The translations under genes and the position numbers were made by a program. From NCBI GenBank assembly GCA_018674655.1, contig JABGZQ010000066.1, positions 97,822 to 161,821 of the forward strand: a stretch of 64,000 nucleotides of DNA, in the 5' to 3' direction. The first letter of the stretch is position 1. Each line of letters starts with the position of its first letter. This DNA is from Fidelibacterota bacterium. Lineage in GTDB: Bacteria > Fidelibacterota > Marinisomatia > Marinisomatales > TCS55. The notes beneath the pieces are model-generated. The model did no database searches. It was not told the DNA's origin and saw only the letters and a program-made list of their open reading frames with translations. Of this stretch, positions 10,656 through 19,487 are shown in pieces.

Positions 10656-11480
10656 ATGAGAATACTAATCTCATTCCTCACCACCATAACCATGGCTTAT
10701 TCCCAATTTGGAAAAGTAGATATTACTATTGATGATCGCCTCCTTCGAGATAATGAGCGGCAGGAGTTATCTTCTCTTAAAGATGAAGTAATTCGGTTTT
10801 TCTCCGGCCGAATATGGCATGAGGATTTCCAAGGTCTCAAAATACCACTTCATATTTCCATCGCATTTCAAGGTATGGCCCAAAAAGGCGGCCTCAAAAC
10901 ATTTCATACCCAGATTCTCATTTCTGATGGTATGGATCTTCGTTATTTTGATAAATCGGTCCAGTTCTATTATAATTCTGGCGGATCGATCCAATATGAT
11001 CCAGTTATTTTTGATCCTTTGGGAAGTTTTTTGGCTTATTATGCCTATACCATGTTAGCCGGATATATGGATACATATGATTTTTATGGAGGAAATCACG
11101 CCTACGATCAAGCTCGTGAAATTGCCCTACGAGGCATGGCATCTGACTACCCTAAAGGATGGTCTGCTCGCGTACAATTATTAAAAGAAGTAACGGGAAA
11201 TAAAGGTCTCCGGGAAGCACGGTTCGCTTATTATGTGGCTATGGATTTATTTGATCAAGGTAAGCCAGATGCAGCACTCAAAGAATTTGGTTATATGATG
11301 GATGGGTTAAAAAAAGTTATATATGGTTTTCCTGTGGGTAGGATGCAACATTTTTTAAAAGCTCACGCTAGGGATATCACACATAAATTAACCATTTTGA
11401 GACAGGAAGAATATTTGCGGTACTTGGCTGATATTGATCAGGAAAACAAATATATATATCTCAGAGATATAAAGAAATAA
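10656..11480 (+). CDS. DUF4835-family exported protein
   Basis: A 274-residue exported protein. A signal peptide (1-16, ending AYS) is followed by Gln. The central block DPLGSFLAYYAYTMLAGYMDTY and the GGNHAYDQAREIA stretch match the DUF4835 family, found mostly in Bacteroidota-like genomes and of unknown function. There is no lipobox and no internal membrane helix, so it should be periplasmic or outer-surface. It is transcribed alone, divergent from cca; the 111-base gap between them is AT-rich and must hold both promoters. Confidence 0.82.
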   Translation: MRILISFLTTITMAYSQFGKVDITIDDRLLRDNERQELSSLKDEVIRFFSGRIWHEDFQGLKIPLHISIAFQGMAQKGGLKTFHTQILISDGMDLRYFDKSVQFYYNSGGSIQYDPVIFDPLGSFLAYYAYTMLAGYMDTYDFYGGNHAYDQAREIALRGMASDYPKGWSARVQLLKEVTGNKGLREARFAYYVAMDLFDQGKPDAALKEFGYMMDGLKKVIYGFPVGRMQHFLKAHARDITHKLTILRQEEYLRYLADIDQENKYIYLRDIKK

Positions 11481-11488
11481 ATTCAGAT

Positions 11489-12526
11489 TTACTCTTTAAC
11501 AATCTCCGTTGATTGTTTTTTCCCACGAATATAATAGTCAAACACCACACTCCCCCAATATAGCCACGGCAACACTTTTTTATCTTTCACCACCCGAATT
11601 TGTTTAACCCTTCGACGCCGTTTCCAAATGATATGGGGATGGATAATTATCCAAGATAAAGATTGGATAATTCCGAAAAAATGGTTCATATCCAGACGAA
11701 CTAAGGAATAAGCCAATGCCACAAACTCCAATGCCAAGCGGATGGGCGTAATGTATAACGTGAATGGTAAGCTAAAGTTAGATAAAACCATTAGTAGTGA
11801 ATTGCGGTGATTTAAATATTGTTTTTGACGAGAAAACATGGGCAGTGTCACGGCATTTTTATGATAAACAATTGAACTGGGAATGGCCCAAGATTCTTTC
11901 TCCATGAGCCGGAATTTCCAACATAGATCGATTTCTTCTTGATGGGCAAAAAAAGTCTCATCAAACCCGCCGGCTAATTCAAAATCGGACTTCCGCACCA
12001 TGATGGCTGTGCCACTGGCCCAAAATATCGGACGCATCCGATCATATTGCCCTTCATCTTTTTCCCGTTCAAAGAATACACGACCTCTGGCAAATGGGAA
12101 TCCCAATATATCCAACCAACCACCGGCTCCGCCTGCATAATCAAATTGAGTTCGGTCGAAATAATTAAGAATTTTGGGTTGAACTGCTGCTACATTGGGG
12201 TTAAGATTCATAAAATCAATCAATCCAGCCAGCCAGCCTTTTTCCTGAACTGTATCATTATTTAGGAAAACAATATATTCACCTTTAGCAACTTCTGCTC
12301 CGCGGTTGCACCCGCCGGCGTAGCCATAGTTTTGATTATTCTCTATTAACTTAACTTGGGGAAAATTTAGGCTCACCCAATCCGGACTACCATCTGTGGA
12401 CGCATTATCCACCACAATAATTTCAAAATTTGAATATTCTGTTTGGGCGAGAGATTCTAAACATTCAGATAAAACCTCAATCCCATTCCAATGGGGAATG
12501 ATAACACTAACTAAGGGGTTTGACAT
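11489..12526 (-). CDS. Family 2 glycosyltransferase
   Basis: GT-A fold glycosyltransferase of 345 residues, cytoplasmic or membrane-associated. The N-terminal nucleotide-sugar domain shows VSVIIPHWNGIEVLSECL (6-23) and IIVVDNASTDGS (about 36-47). The DxD-equivalent region is VFLNNDTV near 90, and the acceptor/base motif HQEEIDLCWK is near 193. A hydrophobic stretch near 245-275 may be membrane-bound. The pattern resembles WbbL-type rhamnosyltransferases, but donor and acceptor are not determinable. It lies downstream of the DUF2723 gene (68-base gap), suggesting a shared role in envelope glycan or glycoprotein synthesis. Confidence 0.92.
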   Translation of the reverse strand: MSNPLVSVIIPHWNGIEVLSECLESLAQTEYSNFEIIVVDNASTDGSPDWVSLNFPQVKLIENNQNYGYAGGCNRGAEVAKGEYIVFLNNDTVQEKGWLAGLIDFMNLNPNVAAVQPKILNYFDRTQFDYAGGAGGWLDILGFPFARGRVFFEREKDEGQYDRMRPIFWASGTAIMVRKSDFELAGGFDETFFAHQEEIDLCWKFRLMEKESWAIPSSIVYHKNAVTLPMFSRQKQYLNHRNSLLMVLSNFSLPFTLYITPIRLALEFVALAYSLVRLDMNHFFGIIQSLSWIIIHPHIIWKRRRRVKQIRVVKDKKVLPWLYWGSVVFDYYIRGKKQSTEIVKE

Positions 12527-12594
12527 GGTAGGGAGAGTTTTAAGGAAGAAGGAAAAAGGAAGAAGGATATTTTTTCACTGCGTACATTTATACC

Positions 12595-15555
12595 CTATTC
12601 CTTTTTACTTTTTACTTCTCCATTTTTCAGGTCTTCCATCAATTTTTGTGCAACCGGATCGTTGGGATTTTTATCCAGCCAGTCAGCCAAAACGACTTCT
12701 GCTTTCGGTACCATATCCAATTTTTTATAGGTAAAAACAAGAGAGGAAACGATTTGAGTAAAACTCTGTCGCCAAGCATCCATTTCTTTCTGGGTTGCAC
12801 GACGATCGCCATTTTCAATATCTTTAAAATCTCTGTACAAATCTTCAAAGATAGATTGACCAATTTCAAATGAATCCAATTGTGAAATATACACTTGTCC
12901 ATAGTCTAAACGATCTCGAATATTTAGATCCTCCCTAATGACTAAATTACCCAATATTCGTCTTAATTCATCCTTATTCCCCAATTCACCAAAAAGGCGG
13001 CCAACCTGGTAATATAAATCTTTTGAATCGTACCGAATGGTTTTTTCCGGGATATTGTCCTGCATTTTCACTAAGACTTCTAATGCTTTATTTCGGTGGA
13101 TATCTGATTGGTCTTTATCAGTCATTTCAAAGTCCTTAAAAGCCATATAATGAAATGCGGCTAATTGCATATAGGCACTGCGTAAATTTTGAAGTAGACG
13201 AATGTTGGTGGTGGGAAAATAAAAAACATCTTCTCTGCCTAAATTTCTGAATAGGTATCCTGGCTTATAACTCTTGGACCATATTTCATTTTCGACTTTA
13301 TCCCAATCATTTGCTTCTAAATCCTGTTTCCAAATTTCAGAACCATAGCCCGACATAAGATTGGTCCACATTCTTTCCTCATTAATCGGGTTTCTCCCAT
13401 CCACATTATGGGGTCTTAATCGGTATACCAATCCTTCCATTTCTAAGAAGGGTTCTAAGCCAAGCCGATTGGATGCGGGCACAGTGACGGCAAAATAAAT
13501 GGGGTAATTCCATTGGGCATCACTGATAATTTTTAAAATCATCATATCTTTCACCATGAGAGCGGCACCCGCAAAGGTGGGATTCACTTTCCACTGAATA
13601 AACCCATCCTTGTTTTTATTCGATTTCGGTGTGGGGATTTGCACATTTCGAGCCTTCCAAGGCTGAAGCCCCGAAGCCACTTCCATGACCTGAGGATCCG
13701 TTAAATTAATAAACCGTTCAAGTTCGCGACCTTTCTGATCCACTCGTCCCCTCCGTGAGTCTCGAAGTTGACGAATGTACCACTCTGTATTCAAAAGGCT
13801 GAGGTTGGCAATGGTAATATCTGTCCGTACCCCTTCCACTTCTTGTAAATACCATAGAGGGAAAGTATCGTTATCGCCATTCGTAAATAATATGGCATTC
13901 GGTTCACAGGATTGCAAAATATTATAACTATAATCCCAGGCCAAACGATTATCGGATCGATCATGTTCATGATAATTTGCTTTCACCATCATGCCGGGCA
14001 TGGCCACTATCAATAGAACCATCGTACCCATAACAGCATTATTAGACAAAGATTTATCCTTTAATAATAATCGGATTTTGTCCCCCAATGCAGCAACAGC
14101 AATACTAATCCAAATGGAAAATGCAAAGAAACTCCCAACATAAGAATAATCTCGTTCCCGAGGTTGTGGATTATCCTGATTCACAAAAATTATAATCGCA
14201 AGACCCATCATGAGAAATAGACTGAATACGGAGAATGCCTGTTCACGGTCTTTTTGAAAATGGTAAAACATTCCCCATAAACCAAATAAGAATGCCAGAG
14301 GCAACCCAAATTGAAACCAATCGACCCCATCTTCTTTGGTATTGGCGCCGTAGGCCGTTACCCAATCATCAGTACTGGGACCTCGTCCAGCGAATTGCCA
14401 TAGAAAATATCGCCAATACATTTTCTTTACCTGATAACTCCAAAAATAATTCCACTGCTTATCCATTCGATAGGATTTGTATTTTCGTTCCTGGCTATCG
14501 GAATAATTACGACCACCTTTCGCAGGTCTTCCCACAACTTCATGTTTGGGCGGCAATCCTGTAAATCGACGAGGGAATTGGGTCATTTGGCCATATTGTT
14601 CTCTTTCCATATAAGCAATCGCTCGTGGAACGGTAGAAGGGTCATTTTCATTAATGGCAGGCTGCTGCCCCGATCGAATAAAAATAGTGGCATAGCTTGA
14701 ATACCCGACCAAAATAAGGACTATAGATGTGAGGGCCAATGCATATTGAAATTGTCTTTTAATAATTGTGAAAACCATACCACCCATAATCGCCAAGCAT
14801 AAGAATAAAAATAGCTCTAAACCGACAGCATTCACAATCTTAGGCACTCCATTAATGATACCTGTATTGATTATCAGATAAATCACGCCCGTAATAGCTG
14901 TGGTTATTAGAAATCCTTTGTATGAAAATTCATATTTTTTGAAATAAATAATGAGTGCAATAAATGGAAGTGCCAGTAAGTTGAGTAAATGAACACCAGT
15001 GGCTAAACCAATCATATAGGCAATAATGAGAATGTATCTCTCATTCCCCTTTTCATCTGCCCGTTCGGCCCAATGAAGGATGAGCCACACCACAATAGCG
15101 GTGAAAAATGTTGAAAAGCCATACACTTCTGCTTCAACTGCATTAAACCATTGAGAATCTGTAAAAGCAAATGTAAGGGCACCTACCAAAGAACCGCCAA
15201 ATGTAATAATGGCATCCATAGAGCATTCAATTTTTCCACGATAATTCGAAATCAGCTTCACAGTTGAAAGATAAAGATACATGACTGCTAAGGCACTGAC
15301 CACAGGTGAAATCAAATTGATTCGGAATGCAATATCCGGATTAAAAGGAATCATAGAAAAAACACGACCAATAATCAAATACAAAGGGCTCCCTGGCGGA
15401 TGGGGTACACCCAAAATAAATGATGTGGCAATAAATTCACCCGAATCCCAATATGGCACAGTATCCGCCATGGTTAATAGGTACACAATAAAGGAGATGC
15501 CAAGCGCCAACCCGGCAAAAATTCGGTTCAAACGAATATAATCAGAATGGATCAA
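12595..15555 (-). CDS. DUF2723 GT-C-like membrane protein with C-terminal TPR-like region
   Basis: Large membrane protein (986 residues). The N-terminal half has about a dozen membrane helices, with the acidic motif WDSGEF near residue 35 in the first loop and HPPGSPLY after it, as in DUF2723 proteins. The middle periplasmic part has the family-typical TNGDNDTFPLWYLQE near 565. The last 200 residues are helical and TPR-like. DUF2723 is related to the eukaryotic TMEM260 protein O-mannosyltransferase, so a lipid-linked-sugar-dependent transferase is a reasonable guess, not shown here. It overlaps the DUF1844 gene by four bases and is followed by a GT2 gene. Confidence 0.87.
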   Translation of the reverse strand: MIHSDYIRLNRIFAGLALGISFIVYLLTMADTVPYWDSGEFIATSFILGVPHPPGSPLYLIIGRVFSMIPFNPDIAFRINLISPVVSALAVMYLYLSTVKLISNYRGKIECSMDAIITFGGSLVGALTFAFTDSQWFNAVEAEVYGFSTFFTAIVVWLILHWAERADEKGNERYILIIAYMIGLATGVHLLNLLALPFIALIIYFKKYEFSYKGFLITTAITGVIYLIINTGIINGVPKIVNAVGLELFLFLCLAIMGGMVFTIIKRQFQYALALTSIVLILVGYSSYATIFIRSGQQPAINENDPSTVPRAIAYMEREQYGQMTQFPRRFTGLPPKHEVVGRPAKGGRNYSDSQERKYKSYRMDKQWNYFWSYQVKKMYWRYFLWQFAGRGPSTDDWVTAYGANTKEDGVDWFQFGLPLAFLFGLWGMFYHFQKDREQAFSVFSLFLMMGLAIIIFVNQDNPQPRERDYSYVGSFFAFSIWISIAVAALGDKIRLLLKDKSLSNNAVMGTMVLLIVAMPGMMVKANYHEHDRSDNRLAWDYSYNILQSCEPNAILFTNGDNDTFPLWYLQEVEGVRTDITIANLSLLNTEWYIRQLRDSRRGRVDQKGRELERFINLTDPQVMEVASGLQPWKARNVQIPTPKSNKNKDGFIQWKVNPTFAGAALMVKDMMILKIISDAQWNYPIYFAVTVPASNRLGLEPFLEMEGLVYRLRPHNVDGRNPINEERMWTNLMSGYGSEIWKQDLEANDWDKVENEIWSKSYKPGYLFRNLGREDVFYFPTTNIRLLQNLRSAYMQLAAFHYMAFKDFEMTDKDQSDIHRNKALEVLVKMQDNIPEKTIRYDSKDLYYQVGRLFGELGNKDELRRILGNLVIREDLNIRDRLDYGQVYISQLDSFEIGQSIFEDLYRDFKDIENGDRRATQKEMDAWRQSFTQIVSSLVFTYKKLDMVPKAEVVLADWLDKNPNDPVAQKLMEDLKNGEVKSKKE

Positions 15556-15950
15556 GTGTTAGTCTTTCTTTTTTTAGTAGCCTTTTTGGCTTTCTTTTTT
15601 GCTTTGGTCTTTGCTTCAGTTTTAGATTTTTCTGTCTTCTGATCTTCTGATTTCTCAGATTCTTCTGGAGAAGAATCTGAACCTTTCTTTTGTTCGTCGA
15701 TGAAATTTAATTTCAATTCGCTGAGGCTATGGATAATATATTGTTCTTCCCATTCGCTGAGGTTTCCCTTCATTTTAACTTGAAGCATATCCATTAGGTC
15801 GATATAGTAAGAAGCCTGATCAAGGTTACGTTCTAACGCATCATTCATAGGGTTTTTTACTTTTCCTAGAGATATCCATGCACTTTGCACGAATGTATTC
15901 ACCAAGTGAATAAATAATTGATCTTCTTTTTTCATTTGTTCTTCAGCCAT
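15552..15950 (-). CDS. DUF1844-family small protein with Lys-rich tail
   Basis: A 132-residue protein. Residues 10-90 match the DUF1844 pattern: FIHLVNTFVQSAWISLGKV, then DLMDMLQVKMKGNLSEWEE and LSELKLNFIDE. The remaining 40 residues are extremely rich in Lys, Ala, Glu and Thr (for example KAKKKAKKATKKRK), a disordered basic tail that could bind nucleic acid or polyanions. The function of DUF1844 is unknown. It starts the operon with the DUF2723 gene (ATGA-type overlap). Confidence 0.8.
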   Translation of the reverse strand: MAEEQMKKEDQLFIHLVNTFVQSAWISLGKVKNPMNDALERNLDQASYYIDLMDMLQVKMKGNLSEWEEQYIIHSLSELKLNFIDEQKKGSDSSPEESEKSEDQKTEKSKTEAKTKAKKKAKKATKKRKTNT

Positions 15951-16026
15951 GATTTTCCTCTAAAATTACTTATATTAAATTTTGTTAAAAATGTTTCAAA
16001 AACAGCCGGTGAAAATACACCATATC

Positions 16027-16056
16027 TAATGAATATTGAATATCCAATATTCATTA
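16027..16056. repeat. Perfect 12-bp inverted repeat between recG and the DUF1844 gene
   Basis: TAATGAATATTG and its exact reverse complement CAATATTCATTA are separated by six bases. The gap between the two genes is 111 bases. No run of T follows on either strand, so it is not a standard rho-independent terminator. It could be an operator ahead of the DUF1844 operon or an RNA stem at the 3' end of the recG message. Confidence 0.6.
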
Positions 16057-16061
16057 ATAAA

Positions 16062-18149
16062 TTATGAAATATTCACCTGCACAAGTTTATCCTGATATTC
16101 TGACATGAAGCGTGTATGGATTAATTCATGTGCCGACTGATTCAAATTCGGATCTGTTTTCACCAATTCAAAAGCTGCTTTGCGAGCTTTTCTTAAGATA
16201 GGCCCATCGGTCACCATATCCGCAATTTTATATTTTAGGAATCCACTTTGGCGGATACCGAAAAATTCTCCTGGTCCTCTGATTTTTAAATCTTCATCTG
16301 AAATTACAAAACCATCATTTGTGGATTCCATAATCTGTAGGCGCTTTTTGGAATTGTCCGTAAAATTCCGGCGAACGAGAATGCAGTAACTTTTTTCACT
16401 CCCCCGCCCCACACGGCCCCGAAGTTGGTGAAGTTGGGTCAAACCAAAGCGATCCGCATGCTCAATAAGCATTACCGTAGCGTTGGGTATGTCAATCCCC
16501 ACTTCAATCACCGTAGTAGAAATCAAAATGTGAATTTCATTACGGCCGTAAGCATCCATGACAACGTCTTTCTCATCTTTTTTCATTCGCCCGTGAATGA
16601 GGCCTACTTTGAATTCCCGGAATATATTTCCTGAAAGATTCGCGTGCATTTCTACGGCGGCGGCTAAATCGGATTTTTCCGTCTCCTCTACCAAAGGATA
16701 AACCACCATACACTGACGTCCGGCGGCCACTTCATCTTTCATAAAATCGTATACTTTTTTCAATCGTTGTTCATCCACCACTTTGGTCACGATAGGAATA
16801 CGATTCTTTGGCATTTCATCAATGATGGATAAATCCATATCTCCATGGTAGGTAATGGCCAATGTTCGTGGAATTGGTGTGGCAGTCATTGCCAAAAGAT
16901 GGGGATTCAACCCTTTCGATGTAAGGTCTCCTCGCTGGAGAACGCCAAAACGATGTTGTTCGTCCACAATAGCCAAACCCAATTCTTTAAATATTACATC
17001 CTTTTGAATGAGGGCATGGGTACCGATGATAATGTCGATCCGTCCTTCAGCTAAACCACCAAGAATGGCTTTACGTTCTTTTGCGGGGGTGCCTCCGACG
17101 AGAATAGCGCAAGTCATGTGGGCCATTTCAGCATACTTTTTAAATGATGCCAAATGTTGATGGGCTAAAATTTCCGTGGGCGCCATGACTGCCACCTGTA
17201 CATTATTCGCCACCGCAATGGCCGCCGCTAAAACAGATACGATGGTTTTCCCCGATCCTACATCTCCCTGCAAAAGTCTGTTCATGGAGAAGGGCCGGGC
17301 CATATCATCCTTGATTTCTTTAATTACTTTTTTCTGGGCATTGGTCAGTTCAAAATCAAGACTATCAGAAATGAGTTTAACTTGAGGCCCGATTTTCTTC
17401 AATGCTTTGGTCCCTGTTTGCTGTAGAGATGATTTTCGCAATGCCATAAGCATTTGGAGAAAAAAGTGTTCGTCAAATTTTAAGCGGTGAACCGCCTCAT
17501 TCAGTACCTCTTCTGATTCGGCAAAATGGATATTTCTCAGGGCGCTGTTAATATGGATAAGATCGTTGGACTTTCGGAATTCAGGCGAAAAATGATCGGG
17601 AATTTCTTTAAGGAAATCGGAAATGGTTTTAATGAGGCGGCGAAGGCCGCGGCTATCCAATCTCGTCTTTTTTAATTCGGCGGGAATTGAATAGAGGGGA
17701 ATGACCAAACCGGAATTGACGGGGTCTTCATCTTCTTTCAGTTTATCATATTCAGGATGAACAATCTGGAAGCCGTTGAAAAATTCAACTTTCCCACTCA
17801 CAGCCAGGCGGTCCCCAATTTTTATCGCTTTTTTTATGTATTGTGCACCATTGAACCAGGTGAGTGTCATCATACCCTTTCCATCAGAAATAATAGCCTG
17901 AAAATATTGGCGACGCTTCCCACGGCGCAAATCCGCTGCTTCAACTTTACCGATAACAGTGGCTTCCATATCTCTTTTGAGTTTAGATATTGGTGTAACG
18001 GTGGTGCGGTCTAAATGCTTGCGAGGATAATAATGAAGTAAATCAGACACTGTATTAACGTCGATGGCTGACAAAGCATCCGCCCGGGCCGGGCCGACAC
18101 CTTTAACGGATTGGAGAGATAAGGAAAGCGTTATGGCCTTTTCAGGCAC
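16062..18149 (-). CDS. recG: ATP-dependent DNA helicase RecG
   Basis: Branch-migrating helicase that rescues stalled replication forks; 695 residues, the normal size. An N-terminal wedge/OB domain (about 60-200) is followed by the helicase core: motif I LLQGDVGSGKTIV near 278, the DExH box as VDEQHRFG near 391, and MTATPIPRTL near 415. The helicase C-terminal domain ends with QLRGRVGRG near 585. Translation starts at GTG 18149, six bases after the stop of the DUF4139 gene. Confidence 0.97.
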   Translation of the reverse strand: MPEKAITLSLSLQSVKGVGPARADALSAIDVNTVSDLLHYYPRKHLDRTTVTPISKLKRDMEATVIGKVEAADLRRGKRRQYFQAIISDGKGMMTLTWFNGAQYIKKAIKIGDRLAVSGKVEFFNGFQIVHPEYDKLKEDEDPVNSGLVIPLYSIPAELKKTRLDSRGLRRLIKTISDFLKEIPDHFSPEFRKSNDLIHINSALRNIHFAESEEVLNEAVHRLKFDEHFFLQMLMALRKSSLQQTGTKALKKIGPQVKLISDSLDFELTNAQKKVIKEIKDDMARPFSMNRLLQGDVGSGKTIVSVLAAAIAVANNVQVAVMAPTEILAHQHLASFKKYAEMAHMTCAILVGGTPAKERKAILGGLAEGRIDIIIGTHALIQKDVIFKELGLAIVDEQHRFGVLQRGDLTSKGLNPHLLAMTATPIPRTLAITYHGDMDLSIIDEMPKNRIPIVTKVVDEQRLKKVYDFMKDEVAAGRQCMVVYPLVEETEKSDLAAAVEMHANLSGNIFREFKVGLIHGRMKKDEKDVVMDAYGRNEIHILISTTVIEVGIDIPNATVMLIEHADRFGLTQLHQLRGRVGRGSEKSYCILVRRNFTDNSKKRLQIMESTNDGFVISDEDLKIRGPGEFFGIRQSGFLKYKIADMVTDGPILRKARKAAFELVKTDPNLNQSAHELIHTRFMSEYQDKLVQVNIS

Positions 18150-18155
18150 AATTTA

Positions 18156-19487
18156 TTAGTTCCATTCCTTGCGGTAAGTATATGTCACAATTTGAGAACC
18201 ATTTGCTGGAATGGTGAGTGGGAAGTGAATGGTAGACGCATCCTTTTTTCGATAGTTCACAGATGCATCTCGAATCACCCAGTCCCCAAAAACATGCTCG
18301 ATAAGGCGAACTTTTATTTCTGTGTTTAACGTATTCGTTACTTCAATACTGATCGACCCTTCTTCACTTTTCCGTTGACGATCATAATTTAATACGGTTC
18401 GTTTCCCAACCACATCAAACGCACGTCCAGAGATGATGGTAGCCGTCGCCCCTTTCGGTACTTGGCGAATTTCATCTTCTCCCACGAATTCAATTGTGCC
18501 ACTCGTGCCGGATTGGTAGAGCTGGATTTTTCCCTGGGGCAGGGGGACACCCAGATTATTATCTTCTGTATTGGCAATTTGATATTCGATAGCCAGCGGT
18601 TCTTCTCGTTGACTCTGTTCGTCATTTTCAAATAAATATGTTTTTTGGAATAAAACTGTTTTTGGCGAATATAATCGAGTGGTAATACTTTCCTCTCCAT
18701 TGAGCCCCATCTTCCCACCCAAATAATAAATATGATAATCTCCCAATTGTTCTTCTGTTGATCCTGCCTCAGTCTGGGGAGCCATCGTTTTGTACATGAC
18801 TGCTGGTCTGCGGACAGTACCATTTTGTTTTAGATTCCCCTCCACAAGTTGAAGCGTAAGGTTTGAGAAATCCAAATTACTGTTATTTTTAATATAGGCT
18901 TCAGCAATGAATTCTGCACCGTCCCCTGATTCATCTAAAATGAGACGATAAATGGCATCCCAGTCAAATCCATTAGATAAATAAATCAAACTCCCCCGGG
19001 CCGGGCCCATTTTCTTTTTAAATACATTCCATGTAAGAGATGGTTTAAACAAAATATTTTCAAGCTTCCCCGGTGTTGTGATATAATCAACACGATCCCG
19101 ATTAAAGGAAATAACAGATCGTTTCCGCGTAATGGTAATTATATTGCCGCTGAGCTCAACCAGCGTACCTGTGAGGGAATTTCCATTGATAAACTCTACA
19201 TCAATGGTTTTCCCTAAATAATCATAGAGATGATCAGAAAAATGAAATACATCTTGATTATACCGCTGCGTTTTTACCGTGGCATTATCAAGGGTCAGGA
19301 ATGGTGAATCTTTTATGATGCCTCCTGGAAACATATCCCAGGAAATGGTGGATTCACCATTTTGAACATTCCATGCTACGGGTTGCTTTATCAGGGCAAA
19401 CCCATCTTTGTAGAGGGTCATGGTGGCATGATTTGATTGACCCATTATGAGAGATAATAGTGTAATTAGTCCAATTGGTTTTTTCAT
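18156..19487 (-). CDS. DUF4139-family exported protein
   Basis: Exported beta-rich protein of 443 residues. The signal peptide (1-16, ending IMG) is followed by Gln. The N-terminal region has ATMTLYKDGFALIKQP and the central part has YLSNGFDWDAIYRLIL and AYIKNNSNLDFSNLTLQLVEG, all hallmarks of DUF4139/mucoidy-inhibitor-like proteins. The function is unknown. It overlaps valS by four bases (ATGA) and precedes recG by six, so it sits inside a housekeeping operon. Confidence 0.87.
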   Translation of the reverse strand: MKKPIGLITLLSLIMGQSNHATMTLYKDGFALIKQPVAWNVQNGESTISWDMFPGGIIKDSPFLTLDNATVKTQRYNQDVFHFSDHLYDYLGKTIDVEFINGNSLTGTLVELSGNIITITRKRSVISFNRDRVDYITTPGKLENILFKPSLTWNVFKKKMGPARGSLIYLSNGFDWDAIYRLILDESGDGAEFIAEAYIKNNSNLDFSNLTLQLVEGNLKQNGTVRRPAVMYKTMAPQTEAGSTEEQLGDYHIYYLGGKMGLNGEESITTRLYSPKTVLFQKTYLFENDEQSQREEPLAIEYQIANTEDNNLGVPLPQGKIQLYQSGTSGTIEFVGEDEIRQVPKGATATIISGRAFDVVGKRTVLNYDRQRKSEEGSISIEVTNTLNTEIKVRLIEHVFGDWVIRDASVNYRKKDASTIHFPLTIPANGSQIVTYTYRKEWN

